In this document: in pieces, positions 48,531 to 56,843 of the stretch | Position numbering within the stretch: position 1 is the first letter of the stretch | How the letters are laid out: every line of letters starts with the position of its first letter | NCBI GenBank assembly: GCA_018713335.1 | Contig: DVOW01000062.1 | Span: forward strand, 1-64,000 | Direction: 5' to 3' | Source of the DNA: Candidatus Merdivicinus intestinigallinarum | GTDB lineage: Bacteria > Bacillota > Clostridia > Oscillospirales > Ruminococcaceae | Length of the DNA stretch: 64,000 bases | Made by a program: the position numbers and the translations under genes | Notes under the pieces: model-generated | Seen by the model: the letters and a program-made list of their open reading frames with translations, nothing else | The model's database searches: none | What the model was told of the DNA's origin: nothing

Positions 48531-49316
48531 ATGCTGAATTACCTGAAAGCGGAGCTTTGGCGGTATTTCCGCCGCCCGGCGGGAAAAATTCTTTTCACGC
48601 TGTCTTTCGCCCTGCCTGCGGCGCTGGTTCTGTACATCTGGGCGGGCAACCAGTGGATTGACCCGGAAAACCCAATTACCCTAGCCGACACCTGGGCCAT
48701 TGCGGCAATCCTCATGCCCTTTGCCGGGGTCCTTTTCCTCATGGCCATTGTGGATGCGGCCTTTGCCGATGAACACCGCCTGGGCACCATGAAAAACAGC
48801 ATTGCCGCGGGCTTTTCCCGGTGGATTGTTTATTCCGGCAAGATTCTCAGCGGGATTTTGCTGTCTGTCCTGCATCTGGCCTGCGCCTGGGGTTCTTTTT
48901 TACTGGCGGGGATGCTGCTTCTTCCTTTTGGAATTCCACTCCGGGCGCTGCTTTTGCGGCTGGGGCTTCTGCTTTTGGAGATAATCCCCTTATGGCTGGG
49001 AATGCTGGGGATTCTGTACCTGGTCTATTTCAGCTTTCGCAACGGCCTTGTGGCGGCCATTGCCGCGGCGGCTGGCTCCTTTTTGATTATGGTTGCCCTC
49101 CTTTCCCTGAACGTCTATGCGGCGGAGGTTTTGGCGCAGCTTCAGCTGATTATTTATTTTTTCTCCGTAGTCCTGGAAAACTCGCTTCTGACGGACTTTG
49201 CTGATTTGCAGGTCGATAGGCTGTTTCTGGCAAGATGCTGGCTGGTAGGAGGCGGTTATTTCCTGGCCTGCGCCGCCGCAGGCTGGCTTTTATTCCGCCG
49301 CCGGGACATTTCGTAA
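48531..49316 (+). CDS. ABC-2 type permease 2 (paralogue)
   Basis: 261 residues, six hydrophobic segments. Begins MLNYLKAELWRYFRRPAGK; shared block FADEHRLGTMKNSIAAGFSRWIVYSGKI near residue 80, IPLWLG near 148 and the basic end WLLFRRRDIS. ATG 48531 with AAAGGAGGAG upstream. Closely similar to permease 3 (the first 20 residues are nearly the same), showing tandem duplication. Confidence 0.88.
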   Translation: MLNYLKAELWRYFRRPAGKILFTLSFALPAALVLYIWAGNQWIDPENPITLADTWAIAAILMPFAGVLFLMAIVDAAFADEHRLGTMKNSIAAGFSRWIVYSGKILSGILLSVLHLACAWGSFLLAGMLLLPFGIPLRALLLRLGLLLLEIIPLWLGMLGILYLVYFSFRNGLVAAIAAAAGSFLIMVALLSLNVYAAEVLAQLQLIIYFFSVVLENSLLTDFADLQVDRLFLARCWLVGGGYFLACAAAGWLLFRRRDIS

Positions 49317-49328
49317 GGGGGTGGGGGG

Positions 49329-50072
49329 ATGCTCAATTTCATTTACGCGGAGCTTTGGCGGTATTTTCACCGTCCGGCGGGAAAAGCCCTTCTGATTTTG
49401 GCGGCGGGGCTGCCGGTTCTGCTGAGCCTTTACATTTTTATCGGCCTTCACTGGGTCCAAATGGGGGATATTTTCACCCAGACCGTTGGCGTAGTGGCAG
49501 TTTTGATGCCCTTTGCCGGCATTTTCTTCCTGGTTGGGATCGTGGACGTATCCTTTGCCGATGAACTGCGCCGCGCCACCCTGAAAAATAACCTGGCGGC
49601 AGGGGTTTCCCGGCCGGTGATTTACGGGGGGAAAATCCTCAGCGGGCTTTTGCTGGCCATTCTGCATTTGGTCCTGGCCCTGGCGGCCTTCTCCTTGTCG
49701 GCGGCGCCCCTTCTTTCCCTGGACATCGGGGAAATTTACGGCAGCGTAGGACTTTTGCTTTTGGAGGTTCTTCCCCTTTGGCTGGGTGCCCTGGGACTTT
49801 TGTACCTGCTGTATTTTAACTTCCGCAGCGGGCTTCAGGCTGTGGCGGCGGTAACCTTCGGAAGCTTATTCCTTTTCCCCATTTTGTCGGCTGTCAACGT
49901 TCCGGCGGCGGAGATAATCTCCCAGCTGAATTTGGCGGAATGGCTGGCCAAGATGATGACCCAGCCCATGAGCAAGGCTTTGGTCCTGGAATGCTGGGCG
50001 GTGGGGTGCTGTTATTTTGCTGTGTGCGCGGCAGGCGGGTGGCTTTTCTTCCGCCGCCGTGAAATTCGATAG
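49329..50072 (+). CDS. ABC-2 type permease 3 (paralogue)
   Basis: 247 residues, six hydrophobic segments. MLNFIYAELWRYFHRPAGKALL at the start, FADELRRATLKNNLAAGVSRPVIYGGKIL block, LPLWLG, final FFRRREIR. The gap to permease 2 is 12 bases with GGGGGTGGGG as ribosome binding site. Same family and probably same complex as its neighbours. Confidence 0.88.
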   Translation: MLNFIYAELWRYFHRPAGKALLILAAGLPVLLSLYIFIGLHWVQMGDIFTQTVGVVAVLMPFAGIFFLVGIVDVSFADELRRATLKNNLAAGVSRPVIYGGKILSGLLLAILHLVLALAAFSLSAAPLLSLDIGEIYGSVGLLLLEVLPLWLGALGLLYLLYFNFRSGLQAVAAVTFGSLFLFPILSAVNVPAAEIISQLNLAEWLAKMMTQPMSKALVLECWAVGCCYFAVCAAGGWLFFRRREIR

Positions 50073-50085
50073 GAGGGGAATGTTT

Positions 50086-50868
50086 TTGCTCAATTATATT
50101 CACGGGGAATTGTGGCGGGCGCTGCGAAAAACCGGCTCGGCGGTCTTCTTTTTCATGATGCTGGCGCTGCCGGTGGGAGCCAACGCGGTATTTGCTTTCC
50201 TCAATTTCAGCTGGCGCACATACCAGGGCCAGGCGGACACTCCCTTTCTCTTTTCAAACAGCCTCAGCTACCTTTCGGCGGTGATCCCTCTGTTTGGATG
50301 CCTGCTGGTGTTTTTTACCTCCGACCTGGTGTTCGGGGATGAACTGCGGTTCCACACCTATAAAAATTCCGTGGCCTCGGGAATGGGCCGGGGGACGCTC
50401 TATTTTGGCAAGCTCCTGGCGGGGTTCCTTTATTCCCTGCTGGGATTGGCGGTGGCTGTGATTTCTTTGCTGGTTTCGGGGCTTTTGCTGCTCCCCTGGG
50501 ACTTGGGGGAGCTGCCGGGGCTGCTCGGAGGATTTTTCCTTCATCTGTTAGCCTGCATCCCTTTGTGGCTGGGGGTGCTGGGATTTTTGAATTTCCTGCT
50601 GTTTTCCATCCAAAGCGACGTAGTCATCGCGGCTCTTTCCGCGGCCGCGGCGTTTTTCGGGCTGCTTTTCCTGTCGGCGCTGCCCATTGCCGACCCTGTC
50701 TCGTTTTACCTGCCCGCCTGGTTTTTGCAGCTTTCCGGATATGCGGCGGGGATTTCCGCCGGTTACACGCCGGAGTTTTTGGCGGGGTGCTGGGGGATCG
50801 GGCTCTTATATACGGCGGTGTTCAGCGCTGCGGGGTTTTTAGGCTTTTTCAGAAGGGAATTAAAATAA
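50086..50868 (+). CDS. ABC-2 type permease 4 (paralogue)
   Basis: 260 residues, six hydrophobic segments. TTG at 50086 (MLNYIHGELWRALRKTG) is preferred because AGGAGGGG ends seven bases before it and the resulting N-terminus matches permeases 2 and 3; ATG 50080 is too near the Shine-Dalgarno. Shared block FGDELRFHTYKNSVASGMGRGTLYFGKLL, IPLWLGVLGF, end FFRRELK. Confidence 0.86.
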   Translation: MLNYIHGELWRALRKTGSAVFFFMMLALPVGANAVFAFLNFSWRTYQGQADTPFLFSNSLSYLSAVIPLFGCLLVFFTSDLVFGDELRFHTYKNSVASGMGRGTLYFGKLLAGFLYSLLGLAVAVISLLVSGLLLLPWDLGELPGLLGGFFLHLLACIPLWLGVLGFLNFLLFSIQSDVVIAALSAAAAFFGLLFLSALPIADPVSFYLPAWFLQLSGYAAGISAGYTPEFLAGCWGIGLLYTAVFSAAGFLGFFRRELK

Positions 50869-50886
50869 GGAAAGGAGGGGTGCGGG

Positions 50887-51807
50887 ATGCTGATCCTGAC
50901 GATAATACTTGGCCTGCTGGCGGCGGCCTTCGCGGCCCTTTGGCTGTTGTCCCGGAAAAATTTGAAAAGCGCGGTGGAGGAGCTGCGCCGGATCCGATCA
51001 GGCCAGACTGGGCGGCGTCTGCGCCTTTCCTCCCCGGACCGGCTCATGGAACGGCTCATCGCCGAAGTGAACCACCTGCTGGACGACCAGCAGAAGGCGG
51101 AGCAGGCCCACGCCCAGGCGGAAAAGGAGCGCCGGGACGAAATCGCCAATATCTCTCACGACCTGCGGACCCCGTTGACCTCCATTTTGGGGTATTTGCA
51201 GCTGTTACAGCAGGACAGCTGCACCCCGGCGGAACGCCAGGAGTATTTGCAGATTTCCGAAAACCGGGCCAAGTCCCTCCAATCCCTGTTAAGCGGGTTT
51301 TATGACCTTTCCCGGCTGGAGGCCGGGGGGTACGCCCTGGAACTGGAGCCATTGGACCCGGCGGGCATCCTTTACCAGATGGCGGCGGATTATTACGCCG
51401 ATTTCCTGGACGCGGGGATGGAGCCGAAGCTCCTCATTCCCGAAACCCTCCCTCTCATTTACGCCGACAAGCAGGGCATTACCAGGGTGTTCCAGAACCT
51501 GACCCAGAACGCCTTGAAGCACGGGGGCGACTACTTAGCCATTTCCAGCCGGGAGGAGCCGGATTACCTGGCTGTCTGCTTTTCTAACCCTGCGCCGGAA
51601 CTGACCAAAGAGGACTGCGCCCGGATCTTCGACCGGTTCTTTACCGCCGACCGGATGCGCACCGGCCAGAATACCGGCCTGGGCCTGGCCATTGTCAAAG
51701 CCCTTTGCCAGAAGATGGGGGGCCAGGTGTCGGCTTCCCTGGAAAACGGCGTCTTAACCCTGGAAACCCGCTGGAAACGGAGCAAATTCGCAGGGAAACG
51801 CCGGTGA
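50887..51807 (+). CDS. Sensor histidine kinase (no adjacent response regulator)
   Basis: 306 residues. One N-terminal membrane helix (about 2-21), short linker with coiled-coil-like region (QQKAEQAHAQAEKERRDE), phospho-acceptor HisKA motif ISHDLRTPLTSILGYLQLL with His near 95, N box NLTQNALKHGG, G1/F region FDRFFTAD and G2 NTGLGLAIVKALCQKMGG. No extracytoplasmic sensor, as in intramembrane-sensing kinases linked to antibiotic ABC exporters. It follows permease 4 by 18 bases, but no response regulator is found from 46509 to 52834. Confidence 0.92.
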   Translation: MLILTIILGLLAAAFAALWLLSRKNLKSAVEELRRIRSGQTGRRLRLSSPDRLMERLIAEVNHLLDDQQKAEQAHAQAEKERRDEIANISHDLRTPLTSILGYLQLLQQDSCTPAERQEYLQISENRAKSLQSLLSGFYDLSRLEAGGYALELEPLDPAGILYQMAADYYADFLDAGMEPKLLIPETLPLIYADKQGITRVFQNLTQNALKHGGDYLAISSREEPDYLAVCFSNPAPELTKEDCARIFDRFFTADRMRTGQNTGLGLAIVKALCQKMGGQVSASLENGVLTLETRWKRSKFAGKRR

Positions 51808-51885
51808 CCATCCATGGATATCCAAACATTCCATTATACCGGGGCGGCCCTGTCATCCAATTGACGGCGGCCGCCTTTATCATGA

Positions 51886-51908
51886 TTTCCGGAAACCGGA
51901 AATTTTTT
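51886..51908 (+). terminator. Terminator after the histidine kinase gene
   Basis: TTTCCGG-AAA-CCGGAAA followed by TTTTTT. Confidence 0.7.
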
Positions 51909-51928
51909 CATTTTGGAGAAGGTTGCTC

Positions 51929-51957
51929 TTGCCTGGAAGCGCGGAATGTGGTATCAT
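51929..51957 (+). promoter_or_regulatory. Promoter of the AraC regulator gene
   Basis: TTGCCT, 17 bases, TATCAT. Confidence 0.65.
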
Positions 51958-51988
51958 AAAAGAAAAGGCAATTTCGGGGGTGCAGTGT

Positions 51989-52834
51989 GTGGACAAAAAT
52001 ACCCGTGTGCTGGTAACGCCCGCGTCGGACGGCGATATCCCCTTTCTGCGGAATATCGAGGTGCGGCTTGCGGGCTATTTTAACAGGGCGGAAGGCCAGT
52101 ATATGGAACAGGAGGACGGCAGCTGCTGCCTTCTGCTGTTTTGTACGGAAGGGCAGGGTTTTGCGGAAATCGACGGCCGGGTGACGCTGGTAAACAGCGG
52201 GGAAGCGGTGCTTCTCCTGCCGGGGGACACCCATGTTTACGGGGCCAGCGCGGAACATCCCTGGTCCATTCTGTGGGTGAGCTTTACCGGCCAGATGGTG
52301 GATTTTCTCCGGGAAAAGCTGGAGATTTCCGGTTCCGGGACGATTCTGCGGCGGAACACCCGGGAAAGCCTGCCCCTTTTGGAACAGGTCCTTTCCATTT
52401 TGGCGGAAGGGCAGGACTTGATGCGGCTTTTGGAGGCCTCGGCCTGTTTACAGCTGGCCTTGTGCCGCATGACGGCCCAGAACCTCTGCTACGGCGCCCA
52501 GCGCCGCCATGTGGAACGGGCCAGGGAATATCTGCTGGCCCATATTGAGAAGGAAACCTCCTTAGAGGAGCTTTCCGCCGCCACCGGCGTGTCTAAATTT
52601 TATCTCATCCGGATTTTCAAGGCCCATTTCGGCACCTCCCCCATGGAATACCTGCGGGGGGTCCGGATGCAGCGGGCCTGCGACCTGCTTTTGGAAACAG
52701 ACCTGCCGGTGAAGGAAATCGGCCGCCAGCTTTCCTACAGCTCGGCCTACCATTTTGCCCAGTGCTTCCGGCAATACGCCGGATGCAGCCCCAGCGTTTT
52801 CCGCAAATCCATGGGCAAGGGCCGCGGGCGGTAA
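51989..52834 (+). CDS. AraC family transcriptional regulator
   Basis: 281 residues. N-terminal AraC-type arabinose-binding/dimerisation cupin (CCLLLFCTEGQGFAEIDGRVTLVNSGEAVLLLPGDTHVYGAS, about 40-85) and C-terminal double helix-turn-helix (ETSLEELSAATGVSKFYLIRIFKAHFGTSPMEYLRGVRMQRACDLL...IGRQLSYSSAYHFAQCFRQYAGCSPSVFRK). GTG 51989 is chosen with GGGGGTG upstream; GTG 51980 and ATG 51923 (inside the promoter) are less suitable. Target unknown. Confidence 0.85.
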   Translation: MDKNTRVLVTPASDGDIPFLRNIEVRLAGYFNRAEGQYMEQEDGSCCLLLFCTEGQGFAEIDGRVTLVNSGEAVLLLPGDTHVYGASAEHPWSILWVSFTGQMVDFLREKLEISGSGTILRRNTRESLPLLEQVLSILAEGQDLMRLLEASACLQLALCRMTAQNLCYGAQRRHVERAREYLLAHIEKETSLEELSAATGVSKFYLIRIFKAHFGTSPMEYLRGVRMQRACDLLLETDLPVKEIGRQLSYSSAYHFAQCFRQYAGCSPSVFRKSMGKGRGR

Positions 52835-52862
52835 AAATTCAGCAAAAGAGGGAATCAGAAAC

Positions 52863-53339
52863 ATGGCAATTGAGCAGGTAAAAGAGTATTTCAGACAATT
52901 CGGACGGGAAGGGGACGTGATGGAATTCCCGGTTTCCAGCGCCACTGTGGAGCTGGCGGCCCAGGCTCTGGGGACGGAGCCTGGCCGCATCGCCAAAACC
53001 ATTTCCCTTTATGGGGAGGAAGGGGAGTGCCTGCTGATTTTGGCGGCGGGCGACCGGAAAATCGACAACGCCAAATTCAAACAGACCTTCCACAAAAAGG
53101 CGAAAATGCTGTCCTTTGAGGATGTGGAGCCCATGACCGGCCACGCGCCGGGCGGCGTCTGCCCCTTTGCCAATCCGGCGGGCTGCCGGGTGTACCTGGA
53201 TGAGTCCTTAAAGGCGTATGATACGGTGTATCCCGCCTGCGGCAGCGCCAATTCCGCCATCGCCTTAAGCTGCGGGGAACTGGCGGAGTATTCCAAGGCC
53301 CAGGGCTGGGTGGACGTCTGCAAGGGGAAGGAAAACTGA
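52863..53339 (+). CDS. YbaK/EbsC-type aminoacyl-tRNA deacylase
   Basis: 158 residues of the YbaK/ProX editing-domain fold: MAIEQVKEYFRQFGREGDVMEFPVSSATVELAAQALGTEPGRIAKTISL, conserved Lys in GDRKIDNAKFKQTF, VEPMTGHAPGGVCPFA and YPACGSANSAIALSCGEL. It would hydrolyse mischarged tRNA (for example Cys-tRNA-Pro or similar). One-base overlap with the next gene (TGATG). Confidence 0.9.
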   Translation: MAIEQVKEYFRQFGREGDVMEFPVSSATVELAAQALGTEPGRIAKTISLYGEEGECLLILAAGDRKIDNAKFKQTFHKKAKMLSFEDVEPMTGHAPGGVCPFANPAGCRVYLDESLKAYDTVYPACGSANSAIALSCGELAEYSKAQGWVDVCKGKEN

Positions 53340-54448
53340 TGGCAGCGGTCAAAGCCTTTTTCAAAAAGGAGCCGGTGCTGGTGGTTTCCGGAGCGCTGGC
53401 CTTCCTCTCCGTCTTTTTTGTGCCGCCGTCGGCGGCGTATCTTTCGTACATCGATTTCCGGACATTGGGCATCCTGTTCTGCTTGATGGCGGCGGTGGCC
53501 GGGCTTTCCGGAGCCGGGGTATTCGACGCCATGGCACGGGTGCTGTCCCAAAAAGCGGGGACGGTCCGGCGTCTGTCCTTGCTGCTGGTTCTGGCGGCAT
53601 TCGGCCTGTCCATGTTCATCACCAACGACGTGGCCCTCATTACCTTTGTCCCCCTGACCATCCTGATGCTCCGGGAGGCGGGGCAGCGGGCATTGATTAT
53701 CACGGTGGTCATGGAAACTGTCGGGGCCAACCTGGGCAGCGCATTGACCCCCTTTGGGAACCCCCAGAACCTTTACCTCTATTCCCGGTACGGCATGGGC
53801 ATGGGGGAATTTTTATCGATAACCGGGCCGCTTTGCCTCATAGGGCTTTTGCTGACTGCCGGCGGAGTGCTGGTTTTCCGGCTTCCGGCGCAAAATATTG
53901 CCCCAAAGGGCGGGGAAGCCGTCTTTGACCGTCGAAAAGCCCTCTTTTATGGGGCGCTGTTTATTCTCAGCCTGCTGGCTGTCTTTCGTGTGATCCCGTG
54001 GCAGCTGGCCCTGGCCGTTGTGGCGGCGGCCCTGGCTTTGGCGGACAGAAAAATTTTCAAGCGGGTGGATTACAGCCTTCTTGTTACCTTTTTGTTTTTC
54101 TTCATTTTGGTGGGCAATTTGGGCAGCATCCCGGCGGTGGAAGGCTGGGTGTCCGGCCTGCTGAAGGGCCGGGAGCTGCTGGTTTCCGCCCTGGTGAGCC
54201 AGTTTATCAGCAACGTTCCGGCGGCGCTGATGCTGTCCGGCTTTACGGATAACTGGCAAGGGCTCCTGGCCGGGACCAATATCGGCGGCCTGGGAACCCT
54301 TATCGCCTCCATGGCCAGCCTCATTTCCTTCCGGCTGTACGCCAAAAGCGAGGGGGCCAAGGCCGGGAAATATTTCGCCGTCTTTACCGCCTGGAATTTT
54401 GCATACCTGCTGGTAATGCTGGCGGCAGGGCTGCTTCTGTGGCGTTAA
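53339..54448 (+). CDS. SLC13/ArsB-like anion permease
   Basis: 369-residue membrane protein with about 10 hydrophobic segments of the ion-transporter superfamily (CitMHS/ArsB/DASS fold). Segments: SAAYLSYIDFRTLGILFCLMAAVAG, MFITNDVALITFVPLTILML (the conserved NDVA turn), NLGSALTPFGNPQNLYLYSRYGM and a second repeat half QFISNVPAALMLSG...GTNIGGLGTLIASMASL. The paired NDVAL/SNVPA hairpins are the substrate site. Substrate (dicarboxylate, arsenite or other) is not determined. Starts by one-base overlap with the YbaK gene. Confidence 0.88.
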   Translation: MAAVKAFFKKEPVLVVSGALAFLSVFFVPPSAAYLSYIDFRTLGILFCLMAAVAGLSGAGVFDAMARVLSQKAGTVRRLSLLLVLAAFGLSMFITNDVALITFVPLTILMLREAGQRALIITVVMETVGANLGSALTPFGNPQNLYLYSRYGMGMGEFLSITGPLCLIGLLLTAGGVLVFRLPAQNIAPKGGEAVFDRRKALFYGALFILSLLAVFRVIPWQLALAVVAAALALADRKIFKRVDYSLLVTFLFFFILVGNLGSIPAVEGWVSGLLKGRELLVSALVSQFISNVPAALMLSGFTDNWQGLLAGTNIGGLGTLIASMASLISFRLYAKSEGAKAGKYFAVFTAWNFAYLLVMLAAGLLLWR

Positions 54449-54474
54449 TTTTATTAGAGAAAAGGAGAATCATC

Positions 54475-55041
54475 ATGAGCAATATCTGGCATGACATGAA
54501 CCCTTCCCGGATTCATCCGGACGACTTTATCGCGGTCATTGAGATCACCAAGGGCAGCAAGAAAAAATACGAGCTGGACAAGGAAACCGGGTTCATTATC
54601 CTGGACCGGATCCTGTACACCTCTACCCACTATCCGGCCAACTACGGCCTGATTCCCCGGACCTATGCAGACGACGGCGACCCACTGGACGTGCTGGTCC
54701 TCTGCTCCGAGGAGCTGGAGCCGCTGACCCTGGTGCGCTGCTACCCCATCGGCATAATTAAGATGATCGACAACGGCCGGGACGACGAAAAGATTATCGC
54801 CATCCCCTTTAACGACCCTACTTACAATGTCTACCACGACATCAGCGAGCTGCCGCCCCATATTTTCGATGAAATGACCCACTTTTTCCAGGTGTATAAA
54901 GCCCTGGAAAACAAGGAAACCGCTGTGGACGAGGTCAAAGGCGCAGGCGAAGCGGTGAAAGTGGTTTCTAAGTGCATTGAAATGTACCAGGAGGGGTTTT
55001 GCGGCAAAAACCGCCGGGAGGACGAGGCTCCTAAAAAATAA
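54475..55041 (+). CDS. ppa: Inorganic pyrophosphatase, family I
   Basis: 188-residue soluble Mg-dependent pyrophosphatase. IEITKGSKKKYELDKETGFIILDRILYTSTHYPANYGLIPRTYADDGDPLDVLVL contains the metal-ligand motif DGDPLDVLV; IDNGRDDEKIIAIPFNDP and a KALENK-containing C-terminus follow. AAAAGGAGAATCATC precedes ATG 54475. Pulls biosynthetic reactions forward by removing pyrophosphate. Confidence 0.95.
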   Translation: MSNIWHDMNPSRIHPDDFIAVIEITKGSKKKYELDKETGFIILDRILYTSTHYPANYGLIPRTYADDGDPLDVLVLCSEELEPLTLVRCYPIGIIKMIDNGRDDEKIIAIPFNDPTYNVYHDISELPPHIFDEMTHFFQVYKALENKETAVDEVKGAGEAVKVVSKCIEMYQEGFCGKNRREDEAPKK

Positions 55042-55095
55042 TCCGTTTTCCACTTCTTCCAGTGGGGATTGTGGAAAAAACCGAAAGGGGAACCC

Positions 55096-55935
55096 ATGAC
55101 GGATTTGGAGAAAATTTTGGACAGCATTACAGCGGCTCTGAAGGGCTGTCCCGGCGTCCAGGGGATTGTCCTGGGCGGTTCCCAGGTAACCGGCACAGCG
55201 GGGCCGGGTTCGGACCTGGACATCGGCGTATATTATGATCGGGAAACCCTGGATTTGGAACAGCTGAACGCCCTTGCCAAGACCTTAGACGACAAACACC
55301 GGGAAAACCTCGTCTGCCCCGAAGGGGGCTGGGGCCCCTGGGTCAACTGCGGCGGCTGGCTTGCCATAGGCGGCGTGCCGGTGGATTTGATTTTGCGGGA
55401 TGTAAGCCGGGTAAAAAAGGCGGTGGAATCCGCGGAACGGGGCGAATTTTCCGCCCATTACCAGACCGGGCACCCCCACGCCTTTCTGGACGTGATGTAT
55501 CGGGGGGAGCTGGCTTCCTCCCGGCTGCTGTACGCGAAAAATGAGGAATTTTCCCGGCTAAAAGGAAAGGCGGAGCCTTATCCTCCGGCCTTAAAGGAAT
55601 CCTTAATCCGCTTTTTCGGCTTTGAAGCCGGGTTTTCCTGTATGCTGGCGGAAAAAAGCCTAACGAAGGGCGACCTTTCTTATGTGGCCGGGCATCTGTT
55701 CCGTTCGGTTTCGGCCATGAATCAGGCCCTGTTTGCCTTGAATGGCCAATGGTGCTTAAATGAAAAGAAAGCGGCCCTTCGGGTCGATTCCTTTGCCCAG
55801 GCCCCCGGAAATTACTCCCAAAGGGTAAACCGGATCTTCCGTTCTCTGGGCGGCTCCCCGGGGGAGGCTGTCCGGCTCCTTCAGGAGCTTTGCGGGGAAA
55901 TGCAAAAACTCTGCGCCCCGTATCTGGACAGCTGA
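55096..55935 (+). CDS. Nucleotidyltransferase-domain protein
   Basis: 279 residues. N-terminal pol-beta-like nucleotidyltransferase motif VLGGSQVTGTAGPGSDLDIGVYYD (GS...DxD, residues about 28-50) and third carboxylate in VPVDLILRD near 98. The C-terminal part (SLIRFFGFEAGFSCMLAEKSLTKGDLSYVAGHLFRSVSAMNQALFAL) resembles the DUF4037/HEPN-like helical domain. Could modify a small molecule such as an aminoglycoside or a tRNA; substrate unknown. Starts 55 bases after ppa. Confidence 0.83.
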   Translation: MTDLEKILDSITAALKGCPGVQGIVLGGSQVTGTAGPGSDLDIGVYYDRETLDLEQLNALAKTLDDKHRENLVCPEGGWGPWVNCGGWLAIGGVPVDLILRDVSRVKKAVESAERGEFSAHYQTGHPHAFLDVMYRGELASSRLLYAKNEEFSRLKGKAEPYPPALKESLIRFFGFEAGFSCMLAEKSLTKGDLSYVAGHLFRSVSAMNQALFALNGQWCLNEKKAALRVDSFAQAPGNYSQRVNRIFRSLGGSPGEAVRLLQELCGEMQKLCAPYLDS

Positions 55936-55952
55936 AATTTGCCAAAAAAGAA

Positions 55953-55988
55953 AACCTGCCGGTTTAAAACCCGGCAGGTTTTTGTTTG
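55953..55988. terminator. Bidirectional terminator
   Basis: AACCTGCCGG and CCGGCAGGTT around TTTAAAAC, T run on the plus side and TTTTCTTTTTTGG on the minus side, serving the nucleotidyltransferase and the corrinoid-protein genes. Confidence 0.85.
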
Positions 55989-55999
55989 TACGCCTGCGA

Positions 56000-56635
56000 T
56001 TAAGCCTGGCAGAAGCTCGGAGCAGCGTCCGCAGCGGAAGCCGCGTCAGAGGTGTAGCAGTCAGCGCCGATAGAATCGCAGAAGTTCTGGGTAACGGGAG
56101 CGCCGCCAACCATGATCTTCACTTTGTCGCGCTGGCCTTTTTCGGTGAAGTAGTCCACAACGTTCTTCATCTCGCTCATGGTGGTGGTCAGCAGAGCGGA
56201 GCAGCAAACGATGTTGGCATCGTTTTCCATAGCGGCATTGTAGAACTGCTCAGCGGAAACGTCGACGCCCAGGTCAACGACTTTCAGGCCTTTGCCTTCC
56301 ATCATCATCTTGACCAGGTTTTTGCCGATGTCATGCAGGTCGCCTTTTACGGTGCCGATGACAGCGGTGCCCTTGGATTCCACACCAGCGGAAACCAGGT
56401 AGGGTTTCAGAATGCCGACGCCGGCGTTCATCGCACGGGCAGCAATCAGAACTTCCGGTACGAATACTTCGTTATTTTTGAATTTCTCGCCAATAACGTC
56501 CATGCCGGAGAGCAGACCCTCATTGAGGATCTTCGCAGGCTCGATGCCTTCATCGATCGCCTGCTGAACCAGTTCTTTTACCTTGGGCGCGCGGCCGTTT
56601 TGCAGGTAGGTGCTGATTTCTTCCAGAATAGCCAT
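56000..56635 (-). CDS. Corrinoid (B12-binding) protein, MtaC/MtbC-like
   Basis: 211 residues. N-terminal helical cap (residues 1-85: VKELVQQAIDEGIEPAKILNEGLLSGMDVIGEKFKNNEVFVPEVLIAARAM) and C-terminal Rossmann B12 domain with the cobalt-ligand motif DLHDIGKNL (DxHxxG) and VDLGVDVSAEQF. It carries methyl groups between methyltransferases. Start at 56635 has GGAGGA seven bases upstream. No methyltransferase is adjacent; the URO-D family gene at 12587 is the only candidate partner in this window. Possibly acts with methanol, methylamine or methoxyl systems elsewhere. Confidence 0.92.
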   Translation of the reverse strand: MAILEEISTYLQNGRAPKVKELVQQAIDEGIEPAKILNEGLLSGMDVIGEKFKNNEVFVPEVLIAARAMNAGVGILKPYLVSAGVESKGTAVIGTVKGDLHDIGKNLVKMMMEGKGLKVVDLGVDVSAEQFYNAAMENDANIVCCSALLTTTMSEMKNVVDYFTEKGQRDKVKIMVGGAPVTQNFCDSIGADCYTSDAASAADAAPSFCQA

Positions 56636-56843
56636 AATCCATTCCTCCATTTTTTGTCATCAGGGAATTGTCCCCAAAAGGGGATTTCTATCCCTTTCCC
56701 TTTATTATAACGGAAAAAAACTCAGAACTCTATCACTATTTTCGGGATTTTTGCATTTTTTTTTAGGACAGAATCAATAATCATGGCACAAGCCTTCCGT
56801 GCGGCGGTCAGCCCTGACCGTTCCTTCCGAAGAGGGCAGGGCG

